From NCBI RefSeq assembly GCF_001187725.1, contig NZ_LGIQ01000009.1, positions 380,859-444,858 on the forward strand: a DNA stretch of 64,000 nt, read 5' to 3'. Made by a program: the position numbers and the translations under genes. The notes under the pieces were generated by a model. That model did no database searches, was not told the origin of the DNA, and was given only the letters and a program-made list of their open reading frames with translations. This stretch comes from Brevibacillus reuszeri (GTDB taxonomy: Bacteria; Bacillota; Bacilli; Brevibacillales; Brevibacillaceae). Below, piece after piece: positions 27,099 to 36,174 of the stretch (the stretch's first letter is position 1; each line of letters opens with the position of its first letter).

Positions 27099-27818
27099 TT
27101 AGCGACCTTCCCACTTGTAGCCAATGCCCCATAGCGTCTTAATATACCGCGGCTCTGACGGTTTATCTTCTATCTTGTCCCGCAGCCTGCTCATATGAAC
27201 ATTTATGACGTTCTCATCGCCGTAATAGTCATCGTTCCATACCTTCGCGTAAATTTGTGCTTTCGTAAAGACGCGATTGGGATGCGCTGCGAGTAGTCGC
27301 AGAATCTCGAACTCTTTGGATGTCAATTTTATAGGCTCTTCGTGCTTGAAGACGGCGTAATTATCAAATTCAATCCGTAAATCGCCCATGTTCAGGATTG
27401 TATGCTTCGGCGCAAAGTTCGTCTCGACGCTCGCGTATTTCGTCGCCCGCCGGATGATCGCCTTCAGTCTCGCAGACAATTCGATCATCGAGAAAGGTTT
27501 CTCAATGTAGTCGTCTGCACCGAACCCGAGGCCTAACGCCTTGTCGATGTCGCTGTCCTTCGCGGACATAATCAAGATCGGCACATGGCTGTAAGCCCGA
27601 ATGCGACGGATGACTTCCATTCCATCTATCTTGGGCATCATAAGATCGACGAGTAACAGATCAAATCGCCCCTGCGCCTGCTCGAATTTCCGAAGTCCCT
27701 CATCGCCATCCCCGGCAACGGTCACCGCATATCCTTCTTTCGTTAAATAAGTCTCAACCATTTCTACAATGGCTTGATCATCTTCCATAATGAATATCGA
27801 ATGATTAATAACGATCAA
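27099..27818 (-). CDS. OmpR/PhoB-type response regulator
   Basis: 239 residues. The receiver domain has acidic pair EDD near the N-terminus, the phosphorylated Asp in LLVDLMMPKIDG, and Lys in YIEKPFS. The winged helix LTSKEFEILRLLAAHPNRVFTK and VINVHMSRLRDKI...IKTLWGIGYKW closes the protein. The start is TTG at 27816-27818 with GGAGAGG close upstream; no ATG gives a complete first strand. It is first in an operon with the kinase and probably the exporter. Confidence 0.9.
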   Translation of the reverse strand: MIVINHSIFIMEDDQAIVEMVETYLTKEGYAVTVAGDGDEGLRKFEQAQGRFDLLLVDLMMPKIDGMEVIRRIRAYSHVPILIMSAKDSDIDKALGLGFGADDYIEKPFSMIELSARLKAIIRRATKYASVETNFAPKHTILNMGDLRIEFDNYAVFKHEEPIKLTSKEFEILRLLAAHPNRVFTKAQIYAKVWNDDYYGDENVINVHMSRLRDKIEDKPSEPRYIKTLWGIGYKWEGR

Positions 27819-28143
27819 TCCTCTCCACGCTTGCTATGACTTTTCAATTCATTAGTATAACAAAAAAGTACCGTAAGTTTGTTATAATCCGATTATCCCA
27901 AAGCGAGATAAGACCGTTCGCGTAATAATACTAGATAGACGGCTGAAAATAACCTATCCATTCATACAAGGAATTTACGCTGTTAACAACTAATTCTTTC
28001 CATTAGGTAGAGATTACTTTGTGGAAAGAGTGATCGACATGGCGAGAACAAAGAATGAAGTGAATGAAGTGCATATTTTAGCTTTATAAAGCATTATCGA
28101 CATGATCGTGTAAATTGTATTTGCTTGTCGCCTGTTAACAGTT

Positions 28144-28269
28144 TTAATTAACACTACAAGAGCTAGATTCTGCCCAAGCTTTACCTACAACCATGTGCTC
28201 AAAGTAGCTCACTACTTCAGGCCAATCTTCAGAAGTAAACGGATATGCACACGTTTTTGGTGTAACCAT
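28144..28269 (-). CDS. Possible very small protein, 41 aa
   Basis: An ORF starting MVTPKTCAYPFTSEDWPEVV and ending SSSCSVN, with an in-frame stop just before the ATG and only a poor ribosome binding site. The composition (two Cys, aromatic and acidic residues) looks coding. It may be a real small peptide or the tail of a decayed gene; its family is not recognised. Confidence 0.3.
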   Translation of the reverse strand: MVTPKTCAYPFTSEDWPEVVSYFEHMVVGKAWAESSSCSVN

Positions 28270-28298
28270 TAAGGCAGGCGCAATCTAGCTATTATGGC

Positions 28299-28340
28299 AA
28301 AAAGCGAAACCAAGTTTGTCTGCAACTCGGTTTCGCTTTT
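28299..28340. terminator. Strong bidirectional terminator
   Basis: AAAAGCGAAACC and GGTTTCGCTTTT form a perfect 12-bp stem around a 17-base loop, with T-runs on both strands. On the minus strand it lies about 210 bp past the S9 peptidase stop and could end the long peptide operon. Confidence 0.75.
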
Positions 28341-28551
28341 CTCTTCCTACAAATCATTTTCAACAAATTCGGGATATGAGACCGTACGCAAGCGTAAAAC
28401 GGGACGAATGTTCAAGTATGTTTAACCGTTTCTCCAATACGAGATACGGCAGAACTCAGATGCCATCAATCGCAAATGGACGATATACTTTCTTCATCCT
28501 GTACTCCCGTTTCGCTGCCGGTTAATCTTTTCGCAGTCCGCGAGTTATAGT

Positions 28552-30567
28552 TCATTCCTGTTCATTTTGCTCCCCGCCCTCCCTCAGGTAGCGGTTCATC
28601 CACTGTAGTATCTCGGCCATGCGCCGCTGCCGTTGGGCCGGCTTGCCCGAGCGGGACAGCTCGTGGTTCTCACCGTGGAAGACGCACATGCGGGCCTCGA
28701 CTCCATGAAGGCGCAGCGCGGTGTACATCTGGTAGCCCTCCGGAATCCAGCAACGATAATCTTCGTCTGAGTGGATAAACAGCGTGGGTGTCTTCACCTT
28801 GTCCGCATATCTCAGTGGGGAGTGCTCCCACAGCTTCTGGGGATTTTTCCACGCGTCCGCCTGCATCTGATCCGTGCCGAAGTAGTAGCCGATATCGCTG
28901 ATGTAGGTGAAGCTAAACCAATTGGAGATGGAGCGCTCGGAGCAGGCACAGCGGAAGCGGTTGGTGTGTCCGATGATCCAGTTGGTCATGAAGCCACCGT
29001 AGGAACCGCCGGTCACGCCGAGGCGCGCGCTGTCGATGGCGGGATAGGCCAGCAGCATCTCGTCCAGGAACTGCATTAGATTTTTATAGTCGATTCCACC
29101 GTATTTTCCCCGAATGTCGGCAAAGGCGTCGCCCTTGCCGTCGCTGCCCCGGGGATTGCAGTAGAGGACGATGTAGCCCTGCGCCGCCAATACCTGCATC
29201 TCATGGAAATATACATCGCCAAATGCAGTCTTGGGTCCGCCATGGATGTGCAGGATTGCAGGATATCGCTTCTCCGGGCTGTAATCCTGCGGTAGAAGGA
29301 CCCAGCCATCGAAGACGAAGCCGTCCTGGTCCGTGATGGTGTGGTGTACAGGCTGTGTGTGCCACATGTCCTCATACGCCGCCTTATTGTAGCCAGAGAG
29401 ACGCTCCAGCACGCCGTCCTTTAGCGCATAGAGCTCCTGCAGGCGCTGCCCGGTCAGGGAAATACAGCGGATCGCGTCGCCGCTGATGTCGAAGCAGTCA
29501 ATGCTGCCGGCCTCGTCATACACCGCCTCGATAGCTCCGCTGTCCAGGTGCATGCGGTAAAGGCCGCACACATATCCCCGGAGGGAGGTAAAGTACAGGT
29601 GCCCGCCCTGGGCTTTGAGGATTGTTCCACCGCCCAGGCGGCAATCACTGTTCACTGGCAAGCCGATGGTGGCGTCATACCCCGCCAGTAGGTGGATAAA
29701 GCCGCTTGCCCTGTCAACGCGATAAAAGCCGCCGTTTTCCTTGAGCCCATAGGCTGCTCCCTCCGCACCGCAGAACAGAAGATCGCCATCTGCGTAAGTC
29801 ACGCCCCTGATGTGGAAGCGCCCAACGGAAAGCCGTGTGGTGGTCCCCGATGCGCGGTCGTACTCCCACAGCGTGGCCTTCTCAGAGTAGACGCCGTCCA
29901 TTTCGCGGCCCGCGCCGGCGATGTACCGCCCGCAGGGCGAAAGTGCATGCATCTCTACCTCTTGGTTTGGAGCGCTGACCATCGTAAGAGTATTCGCGGC
30001 CTCGTCGTACAGGTAGTGGCCACGGCGCAGACCATTTGTAAATCCTCGGCCATTGGACCAGAAGGGAACCTCGTCGATGATCTGGTAATCGCGGTCTTTG
30101 CGCAGCGCGTCGAGCCGCGCCTCCTTTTCGTTGAACTCCAGCCCATCCACTGCCAGGTGGTTCCTGTTATATTCCCCCAGCACCAGCCAAAGGCCCTTTT
30201 CCACCGGGCGGATGTCCATGACGCTTAGCCCCAGTTCGAAGGCAGATACCGCCTCGCCGCTATGGATGCAAAGGCGGTAGAAGCGGGTGAACACCTCGCC
30301 TCGGTCCTTCCGGGCGCGGTCCTTCTCGCAGCGTTCGGCGGCAAAGAGTAGAGTATCCGCATCCTCCCAGGCAAAGAGCTTCTGCCTACCGGTCTCAGCC
30401 AGCCGCAGCAGCTTGCCGGCGGCGCTGCACAGCCACAGCTCATGCCGGTAACCGTTGTCATCGTCTGCCTGTGACACAACATGTGCTGACTGCCCGCCCG
30501 CAGGGGAAAACTTCAGCTGGGAGAGGAACCGGTACTGTATGATATCGTCAATGCTTGGACTCTTCAT
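28552..30567 (-). CDS. S9-family peptidase (prolyl-oligopeptidase type)
   Basis: 671 residues. The C-terminal alpha/beta-hydrolase domain has the nucleophile elbow TGGSYGGFMTNWI, the acid region FIHSDEDYRCWI and the His in FHGENHELSRSG. The N-terminal 400 residues form the beta-propeller typical of acylaminoacyl-peptidases. No signal peptide, so it acts on small peptides in the cytoplasm. ATG at 30565-30567 is preceded by AAGGAGG. It is the last gene of the peptide-transport operon and should process imported peptides. Base composition is visibly GC-richer than genes left of 28 kb. Confidence 0.9.
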   Translation of the reverse strand: MKSPSIDDIIQYRFLSQLKFSPAGGQSAHVVSQADDDNGYRHELWLCSAAGKLLRLAETGRQKLFAWEDADTLLFAAERCEKDRARKDRGEVFTRFYRLCIHSGEAVSAFELGLSVMDIRPVEKGLWLVLGEYNRNHLAVDGLEFNEKEARLDALRKDRDYQIIDEVPFWSNGRGFTNGLRRGHYLYDEAANTLTMVSAPNQEVEMHALSPCGRYIAGAGREMDGVYSEKATLWEYDRASGTTTRLSVGRFHIRGVTYADGDLLFCGAEGAAYGLKENGGFYRVDRASGFIHLLAGYDATIGLPVNSDCRLGGGTILKAQGGHLYFTSLRGYVCGLYRMHLDSGAIEAVYDEAGSIDCFDISGDAIRCISLTGQRLQELYALKDGVLERLSGYNKAAYEDMWHTQPVHHTITDQDGFVFDGWVLLPQDYSPEKRYPAILHIHGGPKTAFGDVYFHEMQVLAAQGYIVLYCNPRGSDGKGDAFADIRGKYGGIDYKNLMQFLDEMLLAYPAIDSARLGVTGGSYGGFMTNWIIGHTNRFRCACSERSISNWFSFTYISDIGYYFGTDQMQADAWKNPQKLWEHSPLRYADKVKTPTLFIHSDEDYRCWIPEGYQMYTALRLHGVEARMCVFHGENHELSRSGKPAQRQRRMAEILQWMNRYLREGGEQNEQE

Positions 30568-30639
30568 AAGAGAGTCGCCTCCTTGCATAATAAAGTCAAA
30601 TCTATTTAAAGTGTTTTTTTATTTCAATCTCATGAACAT

Positions 30640-30901
30640 ATTAAAAATAGAACCAGTTCAGATAGAGGTCGTCGTTCACTCCCATGTTGTGGGTGACGTT
30701 ACCGCAAATTCCTCCCATCATCTGGAGGAGCCCTATGCGAAGGCATTGTGTGGTGACACATAAAATCCACCTGCCCCACGCCTAGCAAATCCATCCGCTT
30801 TTGCGACAGGGAAGCTCTTGAACCGCATCAACACAATCCACAATCACAACGGTGGTATTCCCCGATGGGGAAAGTGTGGCATATCGAGGCATACCATCCA
30901 T
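30640..30901 (-). pseudogene. DapF-family (diaminopimelate/amino-acid epimerase-like) remnant
   Basis: An intact translation start (AAAAGGAG, then ATG at 30899-30901) opens a frame MDGMPRYATLSPSGNTTVVI that resembles the first strand of DapF-like epimerases (Y-x-P-x-GNTT). The frame stops after 39 codons. Further on, another frame reads LLQMMGGICGN, close to the catalytic-Cys motif MxGGEFCGNAT of that family, but with the Glu-Phe lost. Full-length proteins are about 270 residues, so this is an internally deleted, frameshifted gene. It lies 16 bp after the DPP4-like gene and belonged to the operon. Confidence 0.5.
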
Positions 30902-30916
30902 TTTATCCGCTCCTTT

Positions 30917-33220
30917 TCAAACTGTGTTGCCCACTTGTTCCATCGAAAAATTTCTTGGCGGCTCTTCCCTTAATAAATGACGAACAAAAAAATCCCACCT
31001 GCGCCGCGTGACATAGGGATACTGATCGAGGAAGTGGCTGCCGTTGGGATAGAGCAGCATGTCAAAATCCTTGTCTTCATGGATCAGGGCTGCTGCCAGC
31101 TGAATGGTTGCCGAAGGATGCACATTGTCGTCCATATCGCCATGGATCAGCAGCAAACGCCCCTCCAAATTCCTGGCAAAGTTGCGGTTTGCCTGGTTGT
31201 GGTACGCCACCTCCGAATAGGGACCTACCCAGCGGTCACCCCAATGCGTATGGTACTTTGCCTGATCATGGTCGCCACTGAGGGATACCCCCACTTTAAA
31301 AAAATCGGGGAATTGTAGCATTGCACGCACTGTGGCGTAGCCGCCCCCCGAGCTGCCCCATATACCGACTCGGTCCAAGTCGACCCAACTATATTGCTCC
31401 GCAAGCTGGCGCAGAGCGCAGACATGATCCTCAATGCCGCAGCATTCCTCTGGCTTACCATAGGCCATATCGTGTATCGACTTTGTGCGAAGCGGGGTTG
31501 CCAGGCCATCGACAATAATGCCGATAAACCCGAGTTGGGCTAAGCTTTGCAGGCCTCCCATGGGATCCATATCAAAAACCTCGTGGAACTGAAACGCCTT
31601 GGGAGTATTGATGCGTTGGCTTCCGCCGTAAATATAGTCCACAACAGGATACTTTTTATTGGGATCAAAGCCGAAGGGCTTGACCATGATACCGTAGATG
31701 GGCGTGACTCCATCTCGGGCCAATACCCGGAACGGTTCGGGTTCTATATACCCTTTTTCCACAAGGCGGCTGACATCCGCTTCGGCCACCTTTGTGATGG
31801 GCGTACCGTCTGGCCGACACACAAAAGTTTCAGGCACAGCTTGAACGGTGGAATAGGTGTCAATAAAATAGCCCCCGTCAGGGCTGAACCGAGGAATGTG
31901 TTCGGCGGTTTGCTCGCTGATTCTTGTCAATTGTCCACTATCGAGATTTACCGCATATAAAAGCTGATAATAGGGGTCGATACCGGACTCCCGGCCGGAG
32001 GCGGTAAAATACAACGTCCTTGTATTCTTATTGTAGTGCCTCATTCGCCTGGCAGTATAAGGTCCTGGGGTCAGGTCGCGCTTTATCCTGCCGTCTGCGG
32101 CGTCAATGAGAAATAGGGAGGCGCATTCGTCCCTCTCAAGCAGCCAGATCAGCTCTTCGCTTTCCGGCAGGTAAAGAAGCCCTGGATCGTTGAATATCTC
32201 CTGTGAAGCAAATCCAAAGTATTCTGTAAACCCGAAGGTTTCATAAACCTGTTCAGCGGCTATGCGCGCGGTACAGGCTTCCATGTCAATCAGGACAGCC
32301 TGCGCTTTTTTAAAGTAACGGTCATAGCGTACAAGGTACGCTGTCTTGCCATCTCCCGTCCACTTCAGCTGGTCGTTTTTGGCGTCGAACATCGCCTGCG
32401 AAAAAAGAGTCAGGGGCTGTCCATCCAGCAAAACAGGCCGGAAATGCTTGCTCTCCACATCTACCAGATATACATGCGCTGTCAGGATTTCCGCGTCCGC
32501 CGGCATGGAATAAGGATAGCTGACTTCCACCGGAGCGGGGGTTTTGCTCAAAGGATCCGATTGTATCAGATGCAACCGACTGATCCCGCGGGTATCCGTT
32601 CGGTAGGTCAGAAAGCGTTTGGAATCCGGCGACCACTTTAAACCAAGGGGCAAAATCCTTGGCTCTTTGCTGATCAGCTTCTCGCTAATCATTTGGTACC
32701 GGCATGCGTAGGGCTGCAAATCGCTGCCATCGGTAGTCAATTGTGTAGTTTTCCCCGCACTATTGTCCCTGCAAAAGATGTTGCCCTCGTCTGTGTAGAC
32801 TGAATACCTAAAATCGGGAGAGGTTGCTTCATATTGATCATAGAGCGGATATTCTTGCTTTTTGACAATGCCGCCTTTCAGCTCATAGCAAAACTCACCC
32901 TCCTCCCCGTTTATGGAGAAATACATGGTTTTCCTGTCAACCCCATGGATATTCACGGGCAACTCCAATGGCTTCGCATTCTCATGCCACACACCGAGTG
33001 CCTCAGCAAATGCCACATGGTCGAAAAGCCTGTACAGAGCCATATCCTCATGCACGTAACGCATATATTCCGTCCCTATTCCATCGCAGGACGACACGTC
33101 TTTGGCAAACCAGAAATCCCGGCTCCCCTTGATCCAATGCTCCGTTACGCGCTCGTTCAGAACGTGTTTCTTTCTGTTGGCAGCGTATATCCTTGCCGCT
33201 CGCTTATATGCTTCAAGCAC
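30917..33220 (-). CDS. Dipeptidyl-peptidase IV-like S9 peptidase
   Basis: 767 residues. An N-terminal DPP4-type beta-propeller (GLKWSPDSKRFLTYR, WTGDGKTAYLVRYDR) leads into the catalytic domain with GIWGSSGGGYATVRAM, the Asp in LIHGDMDDNVHP and the His in YPNGSHFLDQ. Enzymes of this group release dipeptides from the N-terminus after Pro or Ala. No signal peptide is present, so it works inside the cell on imported peptides. The GTG start at 33218-33220 has GGAGGT six bases upstream. It follows the DppF-like ATPase gene by 42 bp. Confidence 0.9.
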   Translation of the reverse strand: MLEAYKRAARIYAANRKKHVLNERVTEHWIKGSRDFWFAKDVSSCDGIGTEYMRYVHEDMALYRLFDHVAFAEALGVWHENAKPLELPVNIHGVDRKTMYFSINGEEGEFCYELKGGIVKKQEYPLYDQYEATSPDFRYSVYTDEGNIFCRDNSAGKTTQLTTDGSDLQPYACRYQMISEKLISKEPRILPLGLKWSPDSKRFLTYRTDTRGISRLHLIQSDPLSKTPAPVEVSYPYSMPADAEILTAHVYLVDVESKHFRPVLLDGQPLTLFSQAMFDAKNDQLKWTGDGKTAYLVRYDRYFKKAQAVLIDMEACTARIAAEQVYETFGFTEYFGFASQEIFNDPGLLYLPESEELIWLLERDECASLFLIDAADGRIKRDLTPGPYTARRMRHYNKNTRTLYFTASGRESGIDPYYQLLYAVNLDSGQLTRISEQTAEHIPRFSPDGGYFIDTYSTVQAVPETFVCRPDGTPITKVAEADVSRLVEKGYIEPEPFRVLARDGVTPIYGIMVKPFGFDPNKKYPVVDYIYGGSQRINTPKAFQFHEVFDMDPMGGLQSLAQLGFIGIIVDGLATPLRTKSIHDMAYGKPEECCGIEDHVCALRQLAEQYSWVDLDRVGIWGSSGGGYATVRAMLQFPDFFKVGVSLSGDHDQAKYHTHWGDRWVGPYSEVAYHNQANRNFARNLEGRLLLIHGDMDDNVHPSATIQLAAALIHEDKDFDMLLYPNGSHFLDQYPYVTRRRWDFFVRHLLREEPPRNFSMEQVGNTV

Positions 33221-33262
33221 TCACCCACCTCCTAATCCAAAATTCTGCCAAAAGCTTCATAA

Positions 33263-34231
33263 TTATACGCCCCCGTGTAACACGCATGACACATAATGCT
33301 CCCCTCCCATATCGCGCAGCGGGATATCTTTGCCGGTACACTCAGCTTTAACATAAGGACATCTCGAGGCAAACCGGCAGCCGGGCTTCGGATTAATCGG
33401 GCTTGTCAGCTCTCCCTTAATAATCTCCGTTGGTGTTTCCCTAGCCTTTGCCGATGCGACGGGTATGGCGGAAATAAGAGCTTTTGTATAGGGGTGAAGC
33501 GGGTGTTCAAACAGCTCCCTAGAGGGCGCGCGCTCAATGCACTGACCGAGATACATAACAGCAATTTCTGTTGATATATGGCGTACAACGCTCAGGTTAT
33601 GAGTGATAAACAGATAGGTCAAGCTCAGGCTCTCCTGCAAATCCATCAGGAGATTGAGCACCTGCGCCTGGATCGACACATCCAATGCACTCACCGGCTC
33701 GTCGCATACGATAAATTTGGGATGTACCGCCAGTGCGCGGGCAATGCCGACGCGCTGGCGCCTTCCGCCGTCCAGCTCGTGGGGATAGCTATTTTCGAGC
33801 CGCTGGGACAGCCCAACGGTTTCCATAAGCTCCAGAACGCGGGACTCTCTTTGCTTCCTGTCCCGGATGATCCCGTTCACCAGCAGAGGCTCGGCAATGG
33901 TTTTCTTGATTGAATGGCGCGGGTTGATGGAGCTGTAGGGATCCTGAAAGATAATCTGCATCTCTTTGCGCAGCGCCTTGAATTTGCGGGCGTCGCAATT
34001 GGTGATATCTTGTCCCTCAAAAAGGATTTGGCCGCCTGTCGCGGGCGCAAGCCCTAGGATCGTACGGCCGAGCGTTGTCTTGCCGCAGCCCGATTCACCC
34101 ACGATACCCAAGGTGCTCCCCGCCTTTATCCGCAGGTCGACTGAGTCTACGGCATGGAGCTTGCCGCTTTCCACATTGAAATGTTTTTGCAGTCCAATTG
34201 TCTCTAGCAAAATCGGATTAGTATTCCCCAT
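33263..34231 (-). CDS. Oligopeptide/dipeptide ABC transporter ATP-binding protein (DppF/OppF type)
   Basis: 322 residues. Walker A GESGCGKTT, Walker B IVCDEPVSALDV and the C-terminal oligopeptide-transporter extension with the four-Cys iron-sulfur-like region (CRFASRCPYVKAEC) are present. The signature motif is LDGGRRQR instead of the usual LSGGQRQR, a variant I associate with Clostridia-type OppF proteins. The ATG at 34229-34231 follows GGAGGAGGG and overlaps dppD by 14 bp. Energy-coupling subunit of the peptide importer. Confidence 0.92.
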   Translation of the reverse strand: MGNTNPILLETIGLQKHFNVESGKLHAVDSVDLRIKAGSTLGIVGESGCGKTTLGRTILGLAPATGGQILFEGQDITNCDARKFKALRKEMQIIFQDPYSSINPRHSIKKTIAEPLLVNGIIRDRKQRESRVLELMETVGLSQRLENSYPHELDGGRRQRVGIARALAVHPKFIVCDEPVSALDVSIQAQVLNLLMDLQESLSLTYLFITHNLSVVRHISTEIAVMYLGQCIERAPSRELFEHPLHPYTKALISAIPVASAKARETPTEIIKGELTSPINPKPGCRFASRCPYVKAECTGKDIPLRDMGGEHYVSCVLHGGV

Positions 34232-35225
34232 GATATCCCTCCTCCGATGCAAATATATGGCATTTTACAGCATGAGTCCCATTGATGTAAGCGACCGGTA
34301 AAACGGTTTTGCATATATCCATGCAATGCGGGCATCGCGGATGGAACTTGCAGCCAGCGGGCAGGTCTGTCGGGTCAGGCAACATGCCCTCTATTGGCCT
34401 CAGCCGTCTTACATTTCCGTATATATCCGGGATACTGCCAAACAGCCCATCTGTATAGGGATGATGGCGTTCTCCGACAAAAAAGTCTTCAAAGGTGCCA
34501 TATTCCACAATCTCCCCGCTATAGATCACCGCGACCTTATCACAGGTTTTCGCGACTATGCCGAGGTCGTGGGTAATCATCAACATGCTCATATCCAACC
34601 GGTGCTTGAGCTCTTCCATCATAGCCAGCACTTGGGCCTGAATAGTGACGTCAAGCGCGGTTGTGGGCTCGTCGGCGATCAACAGCTCGGGGGAGCAGGC
34701 AAGCGCCATTGCAATCACGACGCGTTGCTTCATTCCACCACTGAACTGGTGGGGATATTCTTTTTTCCTTTCAGGCGGAATACCAACCAGCCCCAGTATT
34801 TCATTGATGCGCTCCCCAAGCGCCTTGGAATCCAGCTTATCGACATTGTGCAGGAAAAGGGCTTCCTCTATTTGCTGTCCGATTGGAATGACGGGATTCA
34901 GCGCAGTCATGGGATCCTGGAATATCATGGAAACTCTTCCCCCCCTGATTGCCTGCATCTCCGCTTCGCCCAGCTCCAGCACTGGAACGCCGTCGAAGGT
35001 GACCGAGCCGTTCAGTATCCTGCCCGTGCGTTCCGGAAGCAGCCGCAATATGGACAGTGCGATGGTGGTCTTGCCAGCGCCGGTCTCCCCAACGAGTCCC
35101 AGCGTTTCCTTGCGCCCAAGGCTCAGGCTGATGCCGTTGACCGCTTGCACCGTACTTTTGCCGCTTGTATAGACGACCTCGAGATCCTTGATTTCCAACA
35201 GGTTGTTACTATCCAAAGTCCACAC
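34218..35225 (-). CDS. Oligopeptide/dipeptide ABC transporter ATP-binding protein (DppD/OppD type)
   Basis: 335 residues with Walker A GETGAGKTT, a regular signature FSGGMKQR, Walker B LLIADEPTTALDV and the oligopeptide C-terminal extension with CKFHPRCPHCMDIC. The start is either GTG at 35225 or, at better distance from AGGGGG, TTG at 35216. Three bases separate it from the permease gene. Partner of the DppF-like ATPase. Confidence 0.92.
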   Translation of the reverse strand: MWTLDSNNLLEIKDLEVVYTSGKSTVQAVNGISLSLGRKETLGLVGETGAGKTTIALSILRLLPERTGRILNGSVTFDGVPVLELGEAEMQAIRGGRVSMIFQDPMTALNPVIPIGQQIEEALFLHNVDKLDSKALGERINEILGLVGIPPERKKEYPHQFSGGMKQRVVIAMALACSPELLIADEPTTALDVTIQAQVLAMMEELKHRLDMSMLMITHDLGIVAKTCDKVAVIYSGEIVEYGTFEDFFVGERHHPYTDGLFGSIPDIYGNVRRLRPIEGMLPDPTDLPAGCKFHPRCPHCMDICKTVLPVAYINGTHAVKCHIFASEEGYHGEY

Positions 35226-35228
35226 CCC

Positions 35229-36110
35229 CTATTCCTTCATACGGGGATCAAGCGCCTCGCTCAGGCCATCCCCTAACAGGTTGAAACTGACTGCTGTGAG
35301 TACAATGGCCAATCCCGGAAAAACGACGATATGCGGGTAGGTGCGCATATACTTGAGCGCGTTGCTCAGCATGGCGCCCCATTCTGGGTCCGGCGGCTGT
35401 ATTCCCATTCCAATGAAGCTCAGTCCGGCGGCAGCCATGATCAGCCCGGCCACGTTCATGGAGGCGTTCACAATAATCAGCCCGATGGCGTTGGGCAGAG
35501 CGTGCACAAAAATTGTGCGCGCATTTGAGACACCTATGGCCCGCGCTGCTTCAATATAGTCCTGCCCCACAACGGAGAGCACAATGGAGCGCACAATCCT
35601 GGCAAAGCTGGGGATGGACGAAATAGTGATTGCGATGATCAGGTTTTGGAATCCTACTCCGAGCACGGCGACAAGGCTGAGTGACAGCAAGATGCCCGGA
35701 ATACAGATGACGGCATCCAGAATGAAGGTGATGACCGCATCCACTTTACCGCCGAAAAAGGCAGACACTGCCCCTAGGATCGAGCCGAAAACCACTGAGA
35801 GAATGGTGCAGATAATGCCGAAGGCAAGGCTGTATCTGGCGCCGTAGAGGACGCGCACCAGGATATCGCGACCCATATCATCCGTCCCGAAGGGGTGACT
35901 GGCGCTTGGGCTGAGCAGCCGCTGGGCGGGATTGGTTTCAATTACAGTGCTGTAGCTGACGGCAAACTCCGTCATGATCGCGGCAACGATGATGACAGCG
36001 ATTACAATGAGTCCAAACATCGCAGACTTGTTGCGCCTAAGCCGATGCCACATGTCTGCGGTGGGTGAAATCGGCTTTCCTAATGAGGGCTGATTCATAG
36101 CAGTGATCAT
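35229..36110 (-). CDS. Peptide ABC transporter permease (DppC type)
   Basis: 293 residues with an N-terminal cytoplasmic tail, about six membrane spans and the BPD loop EAARAIGVSNARTIFVHALPNAIG. HPFGTDDMGRDILVRVLYGARYSL is diagnostic of DppC/OppC permeases. ATG at 36108-36110 has GAGG upstream. Forms the membrane channel with the DppB-like protein. Confidence 0.92.
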   Translation of the reverse strand: MITAMNQPSLGKPISPTADMWHRLRRNKSAMFGLIVIAVIIVAAIMTEFAVSYSTVIETNPAQRLLSPSASHPFGTDDMGRDILVRVLYGARYSLAFGIICTILSVVFGSILGAVSAFFGGKVDAVITFILDAVICIPGILLSLSLVAVLGVGFQNLIIAITISSIPSFARIVRSIVLSVVGQDYIEAARAIGVSNARTIFVHALPNAIGLIIVNASMNVAGLIMAAAGLSFIGMGIQPPDPEWGAMLSNALKYMRTYPHIVVFPGLAIVLTAVSFNLLGDGLSEALDPRMKE

Positions 36111-36174
36111 TCCTTTCCTCTTTCAAGAATCTGGTCTCCTTGCCCATGCTAGGTCGGAGGTCATTCATCTAGCA

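Larger units (their letters stand above)
27819..28551. other. Intergenic region, 733 bp
   Basis: It holds the promoter region of the two-component operon, a possible 41-residue ORF at 28144-28269 and the strong hairpin at 28299-28340. The remainder has no frame with a start signal. It also marks the change from the AT-richer left part to the GC-richer block at 28.5-42.7 kb. Confidence 0.4.

Noticed and set aside
29692..30228. Long plus-strand frames across the S9 peptidase genes
   Set aside because: High GC keeps antisense frames open; the minus-strand peptidase is certain.
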